Origin: Alphaproteobacteria bacterium
GTDB taxonomy: Bacteria; Pseudomonadota; Alphaproteobacteria; Caedimonadales; UBA9215
Assembly (NCBI GenBank): GCA_024281375.1
Contig: JAJSAD010000025.1
Coordinates: forward strand, 1-37,475
Reading direction: 5' to 3'
DNA length: 37,475 nucleotides
Under the pieces are notes generated by a model. The model saw only the letters and a list, made by a program, of their open reading frames with translations, did not search any database and was not told the DNA's origin. How positions within the stretch are numbered: the first letter of the stretch is position 1; each line of letters starts with the position of its first letter. Positions 16,840 to 25,464 of this stretch are shown one piece after another. A program made the translations under genes and the position numbers.

Positions 16840-17772
16840 ATGATTAAACAATCCAATTTTTTAAAGAAAATAAATTTCTGCGTAAGCCGCTTCATTATTG
16901 CAAGCGCCCTCCTTTTGACCGCTATTTTATATGCCCTCGTTGCACAGGATTATATTAAAGCCCCCCTATTTGGTATCTCCTCCCTAAAAGCCTCGGCACC
17001 CCTAAATCAAAAAACACCCTGTATTGAAGTTACCAGCACAAAGGAACTTATTGCTTTATTTGAGCAACATGAGTATTCCCTCGATTCCACAGCCGACGAC
17101 AACACACCCATCGAAATACCTGCTCTTTACCTCTCAACACTTCCCAATGATTTCGCAAAAAATCTTACCATTGCAGACAAAAAAGAACTGTTTATGAAAA
17201 CATTGCTCCCTCTTATTTTGGAAGCCAATAACGAAATCATTCAAGAACGCACAAAGCTTATTGCGTTAAAAGAAATTATTGAGAACAAAGGCACAATTCT
17301 CGAATCTCAACGGGCTTGGCTTAACAATTTAGCTGATAAGTATCGTCTGAAAAAATTTTCCCCTGAAGATACCAATAAACTTGATATTTTATTGACACGC
17401 GTCGATGAAATTCCCGTTGCCATGGCTCTGGGTCAAGCCATCGAAGAGGCTGGTTGGGGGCGCTCCTATGCGGCCCGTATTAAAAACGCAACTCACGGTG
17501 TGACACTCCCTTCTGGTGTGAAAGCCTATGAATCCTTGGTCATAAGCGTCAAATCTTATATGCGTAATTTGAATGCCAATCCTGCTTACATTAAAATGCG
17601 CAAGATTCGCTCGGAATTACGGGCCCAAAACAAAGACCTCTGTGGTGTTAAAATGATGGATGGTTTGTATCATTATTCAGAATTACGCAATAAATATATT
17701 CGTAAAGTGAAGAAACATATCACCCACCATAATCTCGTGCGTTTTGAAGACGCTCAGTTGAAAGAAATTTAA
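16840..17772 (+). CDS. Membrane-anchored glucosaminidase (Bax-like)
   Basis: A 310-residue protein with one N-terminal membrane anchor (about residues 15-35) and a long helical linker rich in charged residues. Its C-terminal domain resembles the glucosaminidase fold of Bax proteins: RVDEIPVAMALGQAIEEAGWG (about 184-204) contains the likely catalytic Glu. SVKSYMRNLNANPAYIKMRKIRSE, then GLYHYSELRNKYIRKVKKHI, match the second half. The usual LFG-containing segment after the catalytic helix is shortened (NATHGVTLPSG). It probably acts on peptidoglycan in the periplasm. It starts 1 nt after nfu, so the two are co-transcribed, though no functional link is evident. Confidence 0.8.
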   Translation: MIKQSNFLKKINFCVSRFIIASALLLTAILYALVAQDYIKAPLFGISSLKASAPLNQKTPCIEVTSTKELIALFEQHEYSLDSTADDNTPIEIPALYLSTLPNDFAKNLTIADKKELFMKTLLPLILEANNEIIQERTKLIALKEIIENKGTILESQRAWLNNLADKYRLKKFSPEDTNKLDILLTRVDEIPVAMALGQAIEEAGWGRSYAARIKNATHGVTLPSGVKAYESLVISVKSYMRNLNANPAYIKMRKIRSELRAQNKDLCGVKMMDGLYHYSELRNKYIRKVKKHITHHNLVRFEDAQLKEI

Positions 17773-17778
17773 AAGAGT

Positions 17779-17795
17779 CCCCTGTTTTACAGGGG
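17779..17795. other. GC hairpin between the glucosaminidase gene and the Mla-type cluster
   Basis: CCCCTG and CAGGGG form a perfect 6-bp stem with loop TTTTA. No T-tract follows on the plus strand, so it is a weak terminator candidate. It may mark the boundary between the two transcription units. Confidence 0.35.
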
Positions 17796-17849
17796 GGCCT
17801 CTCTCAGCTATACTACTCTTAGTGCTTTTTAAAAAAAGAATAAGAATAA

Positions 17850-18980
17850 ATGAGCCAACCGCCAAATTTTTCTATTTCTAATATCAATAACACCACAACG
17901 TCAATTTCTTTTGAGGGTGTTTTTGAGGTTGATCATTGGTTTCTTTTAAAAGAAAAGTTATCAACCCTCAAGGTTGAGGCTCAAAAGGTTACCTTAGATT
18001 TCAAAGACCTTGTCTCCTTAGACACGTTTGGCGCCTGGCAACTAGCTACCCTCTGGAAAAATCTTGAAAAAAAACAAAAAACTGTGTCTTTTACGAATTG
18101 TTCTCCTGACACCTTTGAGTCCATTGAAGACCTTAAAAATTTTTCTATCCCCCCTTCTGTTGAACAAAACCTTCACAAGAAACATCAAAATCCTATTCAA
18201 ACCCTAGGGGATAAAACAATAGAGGCGAGCGCTCAATTGGGACGTATCATCTCTTTTTTGGGAAGTGTCATCATTGCCATCGGCAGTTGTATGCGTCATC
18301 CGTCTTCCTTTCGTGTCAAATCTTTTGTAAAATACCTAGATCACACAGGGGTGCGCGCCATCCCTATTATTGGGCTTGTCTCCCTCTTAATTGGCATTGT
18401 TCTTGTGTATCAAGGTGTTAGTCAACTAGAACGCTTTGGAGCTGAGATTTTTACTGTTAACCTCCTCGCTGTGTCTGTCCTTCGGGAACTCGGTATTTTA
18501 CTCACCGCCATTGTGGTTGCGGGACGCTCGGGGAGTGCTTTTACAGCACAAATTGGATTCATGAAATTGAATCAAGAATTAGATGCGATGAAGGTTCTGG
18601 GCCTTGAGCCTATGCAGCTCCTTGTGGTCCCTCGTGTGCTTGCCCTCATGGTGGTTTTGCCCCTCTTGACAGTTTTTTGTGACTTGGTCGCGTTAACGGG
18701 AGGAGCCTTTATGTCCATGCACCTCATTGATCTGTCCTTTTCACAATTCATGATACAACTGCAATCAGCTATAGAACCCTCAACATTTTGGGTCGGCATT
18801 GCCAAAGCTCCTGTCTTTGCTTTTATCATCGCTTTAATTGGGTGCTATGAGGGTTTGCGCGTTTCAGGTGGGGCCGAAAGCGTCGGGAAGCGCACCACAA
18901 AGTCCGTCGTGAAATCCATTTTTATGGTCATTGTTCTCAATGCTTTTTTCTCCGTCCTGTTTTCCATTTTAAAGGTGTAA
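17850..18980 (+). CDS. MlaE-family ABC permease with N-terminal STAS domain
   Basis: This is the permease of an Mla-type lipid transport system of the inner membrane. The 376-residue protein starts with a STAS-like domain (residues 1 to about 105, including FKDLVSLDTFGAWQLATLW). The MlaE/YrbE permease domain follows: GVRAIPIIGLVSLLIG, ELGILLTAIVVAGRSGSAFTAQIG and ELDAMKVLGLEPMQLLVVPRV are the family signatures. In E. coli the STAS protein MlaB is separate; the fusion form is common in alphaproteobacteria. It is the first gene of a four-gene cluster and is followed by the ATPase gene after 15 nt. The system moves phospholipids between membranes; direction here is not known. Confidence 0.92.
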   Translation: MSQPPNFSISNINNTTTSISFEGVFEVDHWFLLKEKLSTLKVEAQKVTLDFKDLVSLDTFGAWQLATLWKNLEKKQKTVSFTNCSPDTFESIEDLKNFSIPPSVEQNLHKKHQNPIQTLGDKTIEASAQLGRIISFLGSVIIAIGSCMRHPSSFRVKSFVKYLDHTGVRAIPIIGLVSLLIGIVLVYQGVSQLERFGAEIFTVNLLAVSVLRELGILLTAIVVAGRSGSAFTAQIGFMKLNQELDAMKVLGLEPMQLLVVPRVLALMVVLPLLTVFCDLVALTGGAFMSMHLIDLSFSQFMIQLQSAIEPSTFWVGIAKAPVFAFIIALIGCYEGLRVSGGAESVGKRTTKSVVKSIFMVIVLNAFFSVLFSILKV

Positions 18981-18995
18981 GGAGGAGGCTTTTTT

Positions 18996-19742
18996 ATGAC
19001 AAATATTATCGACATTAAAAACCTTCACACCAGCATCAAAGGCCACACAATCCATCATGGATTGAACATGTCCGTCAAACAAGGAGAAATCTTTGGTATT
19101 GTGGGGGGCTCTGGCACAGGGAAAACCGTTCTCCTCAATGCCATGCTCGGTTTGCGCCCTTATCAAGGTGGTACCATCGAGATGTTTGGGGTTGATAGTC
19201 GGATTGTTACCAACTCCTTTGAATATAAAAAACGCATGGGCATTTTGTTTCAAAGCGGTGCTCTTTTTAGTTCCCTTAATGTCTTGCAAAATATTTGTGT
19301 CCCCATGATAGAACAGGGTTGCCTCTTGGAAGAGGAAACCAAAGAACTCGCTTATTATAAAATGTGCCTTGTTGGCCTTCCGGGAGAAACGGCCACAAAA
19401 CTACCGGAAGAATTATCAGGGGGGATGATTAAGCGCGCCGCCCTCGCAAGAGCGCTAGCTCTGGATGCAGACCTTGTCTTTTTAGATGAGCCCACCTCTG
19501 GACTTGACCCTATTTCCGCCGAGAAATTTGATAAGCTCATTCTAAAATTAAAGAAAAACCTAGGATTAACCGTTGTCATGATTACCCATGACTTAGGGTC
19601 TCTTTCTATTTGTGATCATATTGGGGTCATTGTGGATCAAAAAATGGTCACAGGACCCCTTGCAGAAGTGCAGAAAAACCCGCATCCTTGGATAAGGGAG
19701 TATTTTTCTGGAAACCGGAGCCAGGCAATGCTGGGAGTATAA
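18996..19742 (+). CDS. MlaF-family ABC transporter ATPase
   Basis: This is the ATPase partner of the MlaE-type permease. The 248-residue protein has Walker A GGSGTGKTVLL (about residues 37-47), signature LSGGMIKRAALARALALDAD, Walker B LVFLDEPTSGLDP, and an MITHD switch. A GGAGGAG ribosome binding site precedes the start. Its stop codon is immediately followed by the ATG of the MCE-domain gene, which implies coupled translation. Confidence 0.94.
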   Translation: MTNIIDIKNLHTSIKGHTIHHGLNMSVKQGEIFGIVGGSGTGKTVLLNAMLGLRPYQGGTIEMFGVDSRIVTNSFEYKKRMGILFQSGALFSSLNVLQNICVPMIEQGCLLEEETKELAYYKMCLVGLPGETATKLPEELSGGMIKRAALARALALDADLVFLDEPTSGLDPISAEKFDKLILKLKKNLGLTVVMITHDLGSLSICDHIGVIVDQKMVTGPLAEVQKNPHPWIREYFSGNRSQAMLGV

Positions 19743-20579
19743 ATGGAAACAAAACCGCATAACCTTATTGTTGGTATTTTTGTCCTTGCCTTAATAACGC
19801 TGGGGACTCTTTTTGTTGTCTGGTTTTCAAAGCTTGAACTCGGAGAATCTCATAATCTGTATTATATCTATTTTGATGGGGCCGTCACGGGCTTGCGTGA
19901 GAACGAAGATGTCCTCTATCAGGGTATAGCCGTTGGGAAGGTCAAAAGAATTAGAGTTTACAAAAGTGATGTCCAGCGCATCAAAGTTCTTGTCAACATT
20001 AACCGCCCAGATATTATCCGCGAAAATAGCGTTGCAACTGTTGAGGCCCAAGGCTTAACAGGCTACACATTTGTCCAAATCAAAGGCAGCACTCAAGACA
20101 GTCCTATTTTAAAAGCTGCTGAGGGACATAAGCACCCCATTATTCGCTCACGCCCCTCTAATTTAGAATCTCTTTTTTCCAATGCCCCAAAGATTTTAGA
20201 GGGTATTTCTAAAGTTGCCCTGCAACTCCAAAAGTTTTTTGACGATAAAATGATTGCGGATTCTAAAGCAACGTTTAAAAATTTAAATATGATTACGAAA
20301 GATTTATCTGAGGGAACGAGCTCCTTAGCGCTCTTTTTGACTGATTTTAGATCAACACTCGAAGATTTCAAAAGTGCCTCCGCCTCTTTTAATCGCGTCC
20401 TAGTGGAAAATGAAGCTGCATTTTCTACCTTTACACGAACAGGTTTTCCCGCTTTTACAAAGATGTCCCAGAGTCTCCAAAGAACAGCAGACCATGTTGA
20501 TAAAATCGTGAAAGAAATAGAAACAAGCCCCACCGCCTTTTTACATAAAAATAGTAATCAAGGATATCAGGTAGAATGA
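19743..20579 (+). CDS. MlaD-like MCE-domain substrate-binding protein
   Basis: A 278-residue protein with one N-terminal membrane helix (LIVGIFVLALITLGTLFVVWF, about residues 8-28) followed by one MCE domain (about 40-115; GAVTGLRENEDVLYQGIAVGKV and GLTGYTFVQIKGS). The C-terminal half is a long, likely helical or coiled-coil segment. MCE proteins form rings in the periplasm that bind and pass lipids. It directly follows the ATPase gene (no gap) and overlaps the lipoprotein gene by 4 nt. Confidence 0.92.
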   Translation: METKPHNLIVGIFVLALITLGTLFVVWFSKLELGESHNLYYIYFDGAVTGLRENEDVLYQGIAVGKVKRIRVYKSDVQRIKVLVNINRPDIIRENSVATVEAQGLTGYTFVQIKGSTQDSPILKAAEGHKHPIIRSRPSNLESLFSNAPKILEGISKVALQLQKFFDDKMIADSKATFKNLNMITKDLSEGTSSLALFLTDFRSTLEDFKSASASFNRVLVENEAAFSTFTRTGFPAFTKMSQSLQRTADHVDKIVKEIETSPTAFLHKNSNQGYQVE

Positions 20580-21178
20580 TCCATTTCCTCAAAATATTAT
20601 CTCTCATTCCCTTTTTCTTTTTAGGGGCTTGCGTGTCTTTATTGCCAGAACCTGGTAAAGCCCCAAAGCGTATCTGGCTCAACCCTGCCATGACGACTTC
20701 TCCCTTGCGCCAAGCTAATACTCAAACCATAGCTATCACAAGACCCACAACGACTCATATGCTAGATTCCGAGCGCCTTCAAGTTCGGAATTTAAAAGGG
20801 GCTCTCCCCCTCATCGATCAAATAGCAAATGTAGAATGGCAAGACCACCTTCCCTTAATCGTTCAGCGCCATTTGGTGCAAAGTCTCACACATTCTAAGA
20901 AATTCAAAGCCGTTGGGTTTGACGAAGATTCCTTCAAGCCTGATGTCGTTTTAGAAACAGATATCCAAAGCTTTGATGTGGTGATTTTAAAAGATAAAAT
21001 TTATGCTGAAGTGACTTTATCAACCAAACTTCTTGATGCGAAAGGTCGCTGTGTGAGGTGGCAAAAGACAATATCTTCCAATGCCCCCATTGCTGAGCAT
21101 ACCCTCCTTGCTTTTGTAGAGGGATTAACCAAAGCCTATGAAAATGTCCTGTATCAAATCACCCAGGAAGTTAATTAA
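20576..21178 (+). CDS. ABC-type transport auxiliary lipoprotein
   Basis: A 200-residue protein with a lipoprotein signal (FFFLGACVSLLP; lipidated Cys at about residue 19). The mature domain resembles the ABC_trans_aux/PqiC family: ERLQVRNLKGALPLIDQIANVEWQDHLPLIVQRHL and DVVLETDIQSFDV. Such lipoproteins accompany MCE transporters and are thought to sit in the outer membrane. It overlaps the MCE gene by 4 nt and its 3' end overlaps the convergent MFS gene by 8 nt. The overlap region contains an A/T-only inverted repeat (21184-21204). Confidence 0.85.
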   Translation: MIHFLKILSLIPFFFLGACVSLLPEPGKAPKRIWLNPAMTTSPLRQANTQTIAITRPTTTHMLDSERLQVRNLKGALPLIDQIANVEWQDHLPLIVQRHLVQSLTHSKKFKAVGFDEDSFKPDVVLETDIQSFDVVILKDKIYAEVTLSTKLLDAKGRCVRWQKTISSNAPIAEHTLLAFVEGLTKAYENVLYQITQEVN

Positions 21179-22427
21179 TCTTTTTCTTTTTTAAGAAAAA
21201 AGAAGCAAAAACACAAAGCCCGATGACCACTAGTAAGGAACTGAGAGCAAAAATAAATTCTGGGGTGCTGTATAGTCTAAGGCCCTCTGCACTCAAGGCA
21301 CCAAGCCATTGCCAATCAAGGCCAAAGCCAATAAGCTGCTGCAATAAAGCACCACCAAGCATATTCAATGTATTAACCACTCCCAGGGTGAGACCTGATG
21401 TTTGAGGTGTTGTATAATTCACGGCTCCTGTGAAACACATCATCTCCCCCCCACAAAAAAATCCAAGGGCTAGCAATAAAAGCGTTACACCCCAAATACC
21501 TATTACAGGGCCATAAAGAACAACCCCCATCAAAATGAAAAGAGCGATACCACACAATTGAATCCCCTGATTAAGGTGATTTCGTTTCTCAAAAAACCAC
21601 GGCATAAAGAGGCTTCCAAGGGCCATTCCCAAATACATCATGGTACTTGTTTGCGCGGCATCTCCTCGGACAAGACCATATTTTTGCATTAAAAAAGCTG
21701 TCCCCCAAAGATCGGCTAAGGCTGACAAAGGCGTATAAAGACCAATAGCTAAAAGGGTATAAAGCATCACCATAGGGTTTTGGAGAATATCCTTGAGGCG
21801 CTCGCCAAACTCCCCCCAAGTCCGTTTTAATAAGGCTGAGGATTTTTGTTGAGCCGGTAGTAAAAAGACAGACATCAACAAAAGTGGGGTGCCCAGAAAA
21901 GCTGAAAAAGAAACCGTCTCCCGCCATCCAATCTCTTCTAATAACATCACAAGGGGTTTACCGGCTGTTAACGCCCCAATGGTTCCAAAGGAAAGGGTCA
22001 GACCCATGAGCAACCCGCGCTTTCCGGCTGGAAAATAATCGGCTGCTATCTTAAGGGCGCACATAAAAGCTGTTGCCGATCCTATGCCAACCAAAAGACG
22101 GCTCAATTGGGCCATAGGTAAGGAAACGCTGTGGGCGAATAAAAAAGTTCCGCCAATACAAAGGCCGATAGACCCTAAAATCATACGACGAATCCCAACA
22201 CGATCAACAAGGGCTCCCAAAGGAATTTGAAGAAGGGAATAGCCATAAAGATAATAAGCCCCAAAGGTTGAAAATTCTTCGGCCGTCAGCCCAAATTGCA
22301 ACCGTAGATCATCAATCATCACTCCAGGGGCAACCCTCAAGAGATACTGGTAAAAGAAAAAAAGCGCACAGGTAAACCAGGCAAGATAAGCCCTTTTAAG
22401 AGTAATGGTTTTTTTTTGATCAGACAT
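21171..22427 (-). CDS. MFS transporter
   Basis: A 418-residue major facilitator with about 12 membrane helices. Loop 2-3 has the MFS motif A-like GALVDRVGIRRMILG, and helices 4-5 contain GIGSATAFMCALKIAADYFP and GKRGLLMGLTLSFGTIGALTAGKP. The C-terminus is basic (KKKKIN). Substrate is unknown. Related carriers in host-associated alphaproteobacteria move amino acids, osmolytes or metabolites. It converges with the Mla-type cluster. Upstream there is a 741-nt gap. Confidence 0.85.
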   Translation of the reverse strand: MSDQKKTITLKRAYLAWFTCALFFFYQYLLRVAPGVMIDDLRLQFGLTAEEFSTFGAYYLYGYSLLQIPLGALVDRVGIRRMILGSIGLCIGGTFLFAHSVSLPMAQLSRLLVGIGSATAFMCALKIAADYFPAGKRGLLMGLTLSFGTIGALTAGKPLVMLLEEIGWRETVSFSAFLGTPLLLMSVFLLPAQQKSSALLKRTWGEFGERLKDILQNPMVMLYTLLAIGLYTPLSALADLWGTAFLMQKYGLVRGDAAQTSTMMYLGMALGSLFMPWFFEKRNHLNQGIQLCGIALFILMGVVLYGPVIGIWGVTLLLLALGFFCGGEMMCFTGAVNYTTPQTSGLTLGVVNTLNMLGGALLQQLIGFGLDWQWLGALSAEGLRLYSTPEFIFALSSLLVVIGLCVFASFFLKKKKIN

Positions 22428-22697
22428 ATAGTCCTCTAAAAAGATGATATCTGCCTAGTGTAGTCAAAAACCAAAAATTTGTATAGAAGCCTGAGACAAG
22501 AAAAATAACTATCCCCCCCTCCCCTCTTAAGTTTCCAAAAATAAGAGGTTCCAAAAACAAGGAACAGGAAAGGGCTCATCCCTATTTTGTACTTAAAAAA
22601 GAAGGTTTTGTGAAAGAAAAAATCATACTATGTATTCCTATTCAGTTTCGACGTGTGGGTTTTAAAACCAGACCAGAGCTGCCAGAGCGTATACTTT

Positions 22698-22760
22698 ATA
22701 CGTGAGGACAGCGATGTATCGCCGTTTTGAAAGGCCACAGTTTGAAAGAGGATGGGTATA
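22698..22760. repeat. 63-nt dispersed repeat, copy 1
   Basis: Matches 29707-29769 at 59 of 63 positions, same orientation. The core from CGCCGTTTTGAAAGGCCACA onward is identical for about 35 nt. TTATAC at the left end (22696-22701) and GTATAA at the right (22756-22761) are inverted. All three plus frames and one minus frame are partly open, so it is not evidently coding. Confidence 0.85.
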
Positions 22761-22797
22761 AGTCCAAATTGGCTATTATCATCAATATTAATATATT

Positions 22798-22826
22798 TTG
22801 ACAGGCATAAAATCAATATTTATTTT
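22798..22826 (+). promoter_or_regulatory. Promoter candidate downstream of repeat copy 1
   Basis: A perfect TTGACA (22798-22803) and TATTTT (22821-22826) with a 17-nt spacer. A transcript would carry a leader of about 340 nt into the BI-1 gene. Confidence 0.4.
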
Positions 22827-23115
22827 AGTCATTTCCAAAAAAAGTCACTTTATTACTTAACAAATCTCCTTTTTCCCTTCTTTCTTTTTTTTCTCTCAAT
22901 GCTTTCTGCCTTCGTTTATGTCTATTTTCAAGGGGGATTACCTCTCTTCTTCAGTCCCGCCCTTCTTTTTTCCTCTTCTCTTCTTTCATCTTTCTCCCTT
23001 CCTATTTCCGTCAGCCTTATTTTGCCGATTTTTTTGACAAATAGTAAAAATATTGATCAAACATGTCTATTGGTCAAAAAATGTGTATGTGAGAGGAAGA
23101 GAACAACTTTGTATG

Positions 23116-23124
23116 TGCTATAAT
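23116..23124 (+). promoter_or_regulatory. Extended -10 promoter of the BI-1 gene
   Basis: TGCTATAAT is a perfect extended -10 (TGnTATAAT), about 45 nt before the ATG. No matching -35 is seen 16-18 nt upstream. Confidence 0.5.
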
Positions 23125-23168
23125 ATGAGTTATAGTCAGATTGGAATCAACTTTTTAAGGAGATAAAA

Positions 23169-23888
23169 ATGCGTCACGAGTATGATGAAGCCATCCGGAC
23201 AGGATCACAAAGCCGTCAAGGCGATAAGGATATGGGCCTCCGGGCCTATATGCTGAAAATTTATAATTATATGGCTTTAGGCCTTGGTATTACAGGAGTT
23301 ATTGCCTATTTCGTTGCGGGTAGCGAGCAACTTCTTATGGCTATTATGGGGAATCAAATCCTCTTTTGGGGGTTGATCATTGCGCAATTTGGAGCCGTAA
23401 TTTTCTTGGTGACCCGCGTCACAAAGATGTCAACCAAAGCCGCTCAGCTCACCTTTTGGGGGTATGCGGCACTAACAGGTTTGACCCTTTCAGGTATTTT
23501 TGCGGCTTATACTTCTGAGAGCTTGGCCCGCGTGTTCTTTATTACGGCAGGTACTTTTGGCGCCATGAGCCTGTATGGCTACACAACCAAGCGTGATTTA
23601 ACAGGTATGGGGTCTTTCCTGAGGATGGGATTGATTGGATTAATTATTGCTTCTGTTGTGAATATATTTATGCAAAATTCAGCCCTAATGTTCCTCACCT
23701 CTGTGATTGGTGTGTTGATTTTCGTAGGTCTGACTGCCTATGATACGCAAAAATTAAAGCATATGTACTATCAAATTGGTCAGTCTGAACTCGCTGAAAA
23801 TTATGCCGTCGTTGGGGCGCTGACATTATATTTAGACTTTATCAACTTGTTCCTCTTTCTACTGCGTTTTATGGGCGACCGTCGATAG
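23169..23888 (+). CDS. Bax inhibitor-1 (BI-1/YccA) family membrane protein
   Basis: A 239-residue integral membrane protein with about seven helices, resembling the BI-1/TMBIM family. Characteristic are the N-terminal cytoplasmic segment GLRAYMLKIYNYMALGLGITG, the YAALTGLTLSGIFAAYTSES segment, the conserved VGLTAYDTQKLK, and the C-terminal ALTLYLDFINLFLFLLRFMGDRR. In bacteria such proteins act as pH-gated calcium leak channels or modulators of the FtsH protease; the role here is not established. A strong AAGGAGA site lies 8 nt before the ATG. Confidence 0.94.
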   Translation: MRHEYDEAIRTGSQSRQGDKDMGLRAYMLKIYNYMALGLGITGVIAYFVAGSEQLLMAIMGNQILFWGLIIAQFGAVIFLVTRVTKMSTKAAQLTFWGYAALTGLTLSGIFAAYTSESLARVFFITAGTFGAMSLYGYTTKRDLTGMGSFLRMGLIGLIIASVVNIFMQNSALMFLTSVIGVLIFVGLTAYDTQKLKHMYYQIGQSELAENYAVVGALTLYLDFINLFLFLLRFMGDRR

Positions 23889-23920
23889 CTCATGATAGAA
23901 TCGCTTCAAAAACCTCCCAG

Positions 23921-24010
23921 ATGCCATCAGACCTTCCTATTGAGAAAGTAGCTAAAAGAATGAAATCTTCTTTCGATCTAGGGGGGCTTATTGAAGAGTA
24001 TAAAAAATAG
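23921..24010 (+). CDS. Possible 29-residue small ORF
   Basis: A short frame reads MPSDLPIEKVAKRMKSSFD and continues LGGLIEEYKK, an amphipathic, charged composition more protein-like than random AT-rich sequence. There is no ribosome binding site, and another 19-codon frame overlaps it. It lies between the BI-1 gene and the convergent mgtE end. It could be a remnant of a lost gene. I recognise no family. Confidence 0.2.
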   Translation: MPSDLPIEKVAKRMKSSFDLGGLIEEYKK

Positions 24011-24021
24011 GAAGGGCTACA

Positions 24022-25464
24022 TTACAACAAAAACAAGGTGGCGAGACCCAAGAAAAGAGCATAGCCAAAAACATCAGTGGTTGTCGTTAGGATAGGGCCC
24101 GCACTAATAGCGGGATCAAGGCCAAAACGACTCACAACGATGGGCAAGAGGGTTCCCGCAAAGGCAGCCCATAACATATTACAGATCAAAGAGACCGATA
24201 AAATAATCCCAAGGCCCACACTATCAACCCAAAGGCCTGCTATTCCCCCCAATACTAATGCACAAAAAGAGCCCGCTAAAAGGCTGACGCCCAATTCTTT
24301 TCGCACCGCGCGCCAAGTATCTTCTTCTAAGAGGCTGCGGGTCGCTAAAGCCCGCACCACAACGGTAACCACTTGCATTCCAGAATTTCCTCCCATCGCC
24401 GCATTGATGGTCATCAAAAAAGAAAGCGCTGTAATTTGCTGAATGGAGGCTTCAAACTGCGAAATCACATAGGAGGCAATCAACGTATTCACGAGGGTAA
24501 TAAGCAGCCACCTCGTGCGCCAATAGGCCGTTGTTGAAACGGGGGCATAGAAATCTGATTCCCCATGGACTTTATGCATGTGCAAGATGTCTTCTTCGGC
24601 TTCTTCTTCCAGCACATCCACCACATCATCCACGGTCACCATCCCAATGATACGACCACTGCTGCTGGTAATAGGGGCTGAAACAAGGGCATAGTGCTTA
24701 AAAGCTTGCGCGACTTCTTCTTGGTCAGATATATCAGGAAAACTATGAATATCTTCAATCATCACATCTGACACAAGGGTCTTAGGGTCCTGACGCACCA
24801 ACTGGTTCAGGGGAATTTTTCCCATAAGGTGATGGCGGGGATTAACGACAAAAACATCGTAGAACAAAGAGGGCAAATCTTTTTGTTCCCGAATAAAATC
24901 TGAGACTTCTTGGATGGTCCAATGGGGCGGGACACAGACAATCTCCCGCTGCATCAAGCGCCCTGCACTTTTATCAGGATATTGCAATACCCGCTCGAAA
25001 ATTGAGCGTTCTCCTGCGGGGATACGTTGCAGAATAGTGTGAATGAGCTCTTCATCCATTGTCTCGAGAAGACTCAGGGCATCATCACTATCCAGGTGCA
25101 AAATCACCCTAGAAATCTGATCAAGATTTAAAAGATTTATAAGATCCAACCGCAAAGCAGGATCAACATCTACAAGGGTTTCAGGGTCAAGTTGCTCTTT
25201 AATGAGTTGAAAAAAGGGCTCACGATAACGGGCTTTTAAATGATTAATTAAGTCCGCAATATCAGCGGCATGAAGAGGCTCTAATAACTCAAGCACAGCC
25301 GCGGCATTATGATGATCAAGGTTATCTTCAATAGCATCTCGCAACTCAGCAGACACCCCAAAACGAACCCCATCAGCTGATTCATTTAGAGGAGCAATAT
25401 CATCGGGAGATAGGCTAACATCCTCTTTCAAATCGTTCTTATTGTTCCCTGTCTTTTTTGCCAT
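24022..25464 (-). CDS. mgtE: MgtE-type magnesium transporter
   Basis: A 480-residue Mg2+ channel/transporter. The cytoplasmic MgtE_N domain (about residues 35-140; LLEPLHAADIADLINHLK, DPALRLDLINLL, AGRLMQREIVCVP) is followed by a CBS pair (about 145-270; ISSSGRIIGMVTVDDVVDVLEEEAEED) and the C-terminal membrane domain with about five helices, including the conserved AAMGGNSGMQ pore region and AGPILTTTTDVFGY. The N-terminal codons (MAKKTGNNKN) lie in the first unit of a 31-bp tandem repeat. The ribosome binding site is weak (AGGGA about 12 nt upstream). It converges on the BI-1 gene. Confidence 0.94.
   Translation of the reverse strand: MAKKTGNNKNDLKEDVSLSPDDIAPLNESADGVRFGVSAELRDAIEDNLDHHNAAAVLELLEPLHAADIADLINHLKARYREPFFQLIKEQLDPETLVDVDPALRLDLINLLNLDQISRVILHLDSDDALSLLETMDEELIHTILQRIPAGERSIFERVLQYPDKSAGRLMQREIVCVPPHWTIQEVSDFIREQKDLPSLFYDVFVVNPRHHLMGKIPLNQLVRQDPKTLVSDVMIEDIHSFPDISDQEEVAQAFKHYALVSAPITSSSGRIIGMVTVDDVVDVLEEEAEEDILHMHKVHGESDFYAPVSTTAYWRTRWLLITLVNTLIASYVISQFEASIQQITALSFLMTINAAMGGNSGMQVVTVVVRALATRSLLEEDTWRAVRKELGVSLLAGSFCALVLGGIAGLWVDSVGLGIILSVSLICNMLWAAFAGTLLPIVVSRFGLDPAISAGPILTTTTDVFGYALFLGLATLFLL

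Larger units (their letters stand above)
22428..23168. other. 741-nt intergenic region with repeat and pyrimidine tract
   Basis: It contains copy 1 of the 63-nt repeat (22698-22760), a TTGACA promoter candidate (22798-22826), a strongly pyrimidine-rich stretch (about 22865-23040) and the extended -10 of the BI-1 gene (23116-23124). A 123-codon plus frame (22752-23123) crosses the T/C tract and encodes two leucine/phenylalanine/serine-rich hydrophobic segments. It lacks a ribosome binding site and family resemblance and was not called. Confidence 0.6.

Noticed and set aside
22628-22816. 62-codon minus-strand frame across repeat copy 1
   Set aside because: The peptide read through the repeat (FQTVAFQNGDT) is also readable in copy 2, but other frames are open too and there is no start signal, so I treat it as repeat DNA rather than a gene.
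22752-23123. 123-codon plus-strand frame with hydrophobic segments
   Set aside because: It consists of a T/C-rich tract, has no ribosome binding site, begins inside the dispersed repeat and has no recognisable family features.
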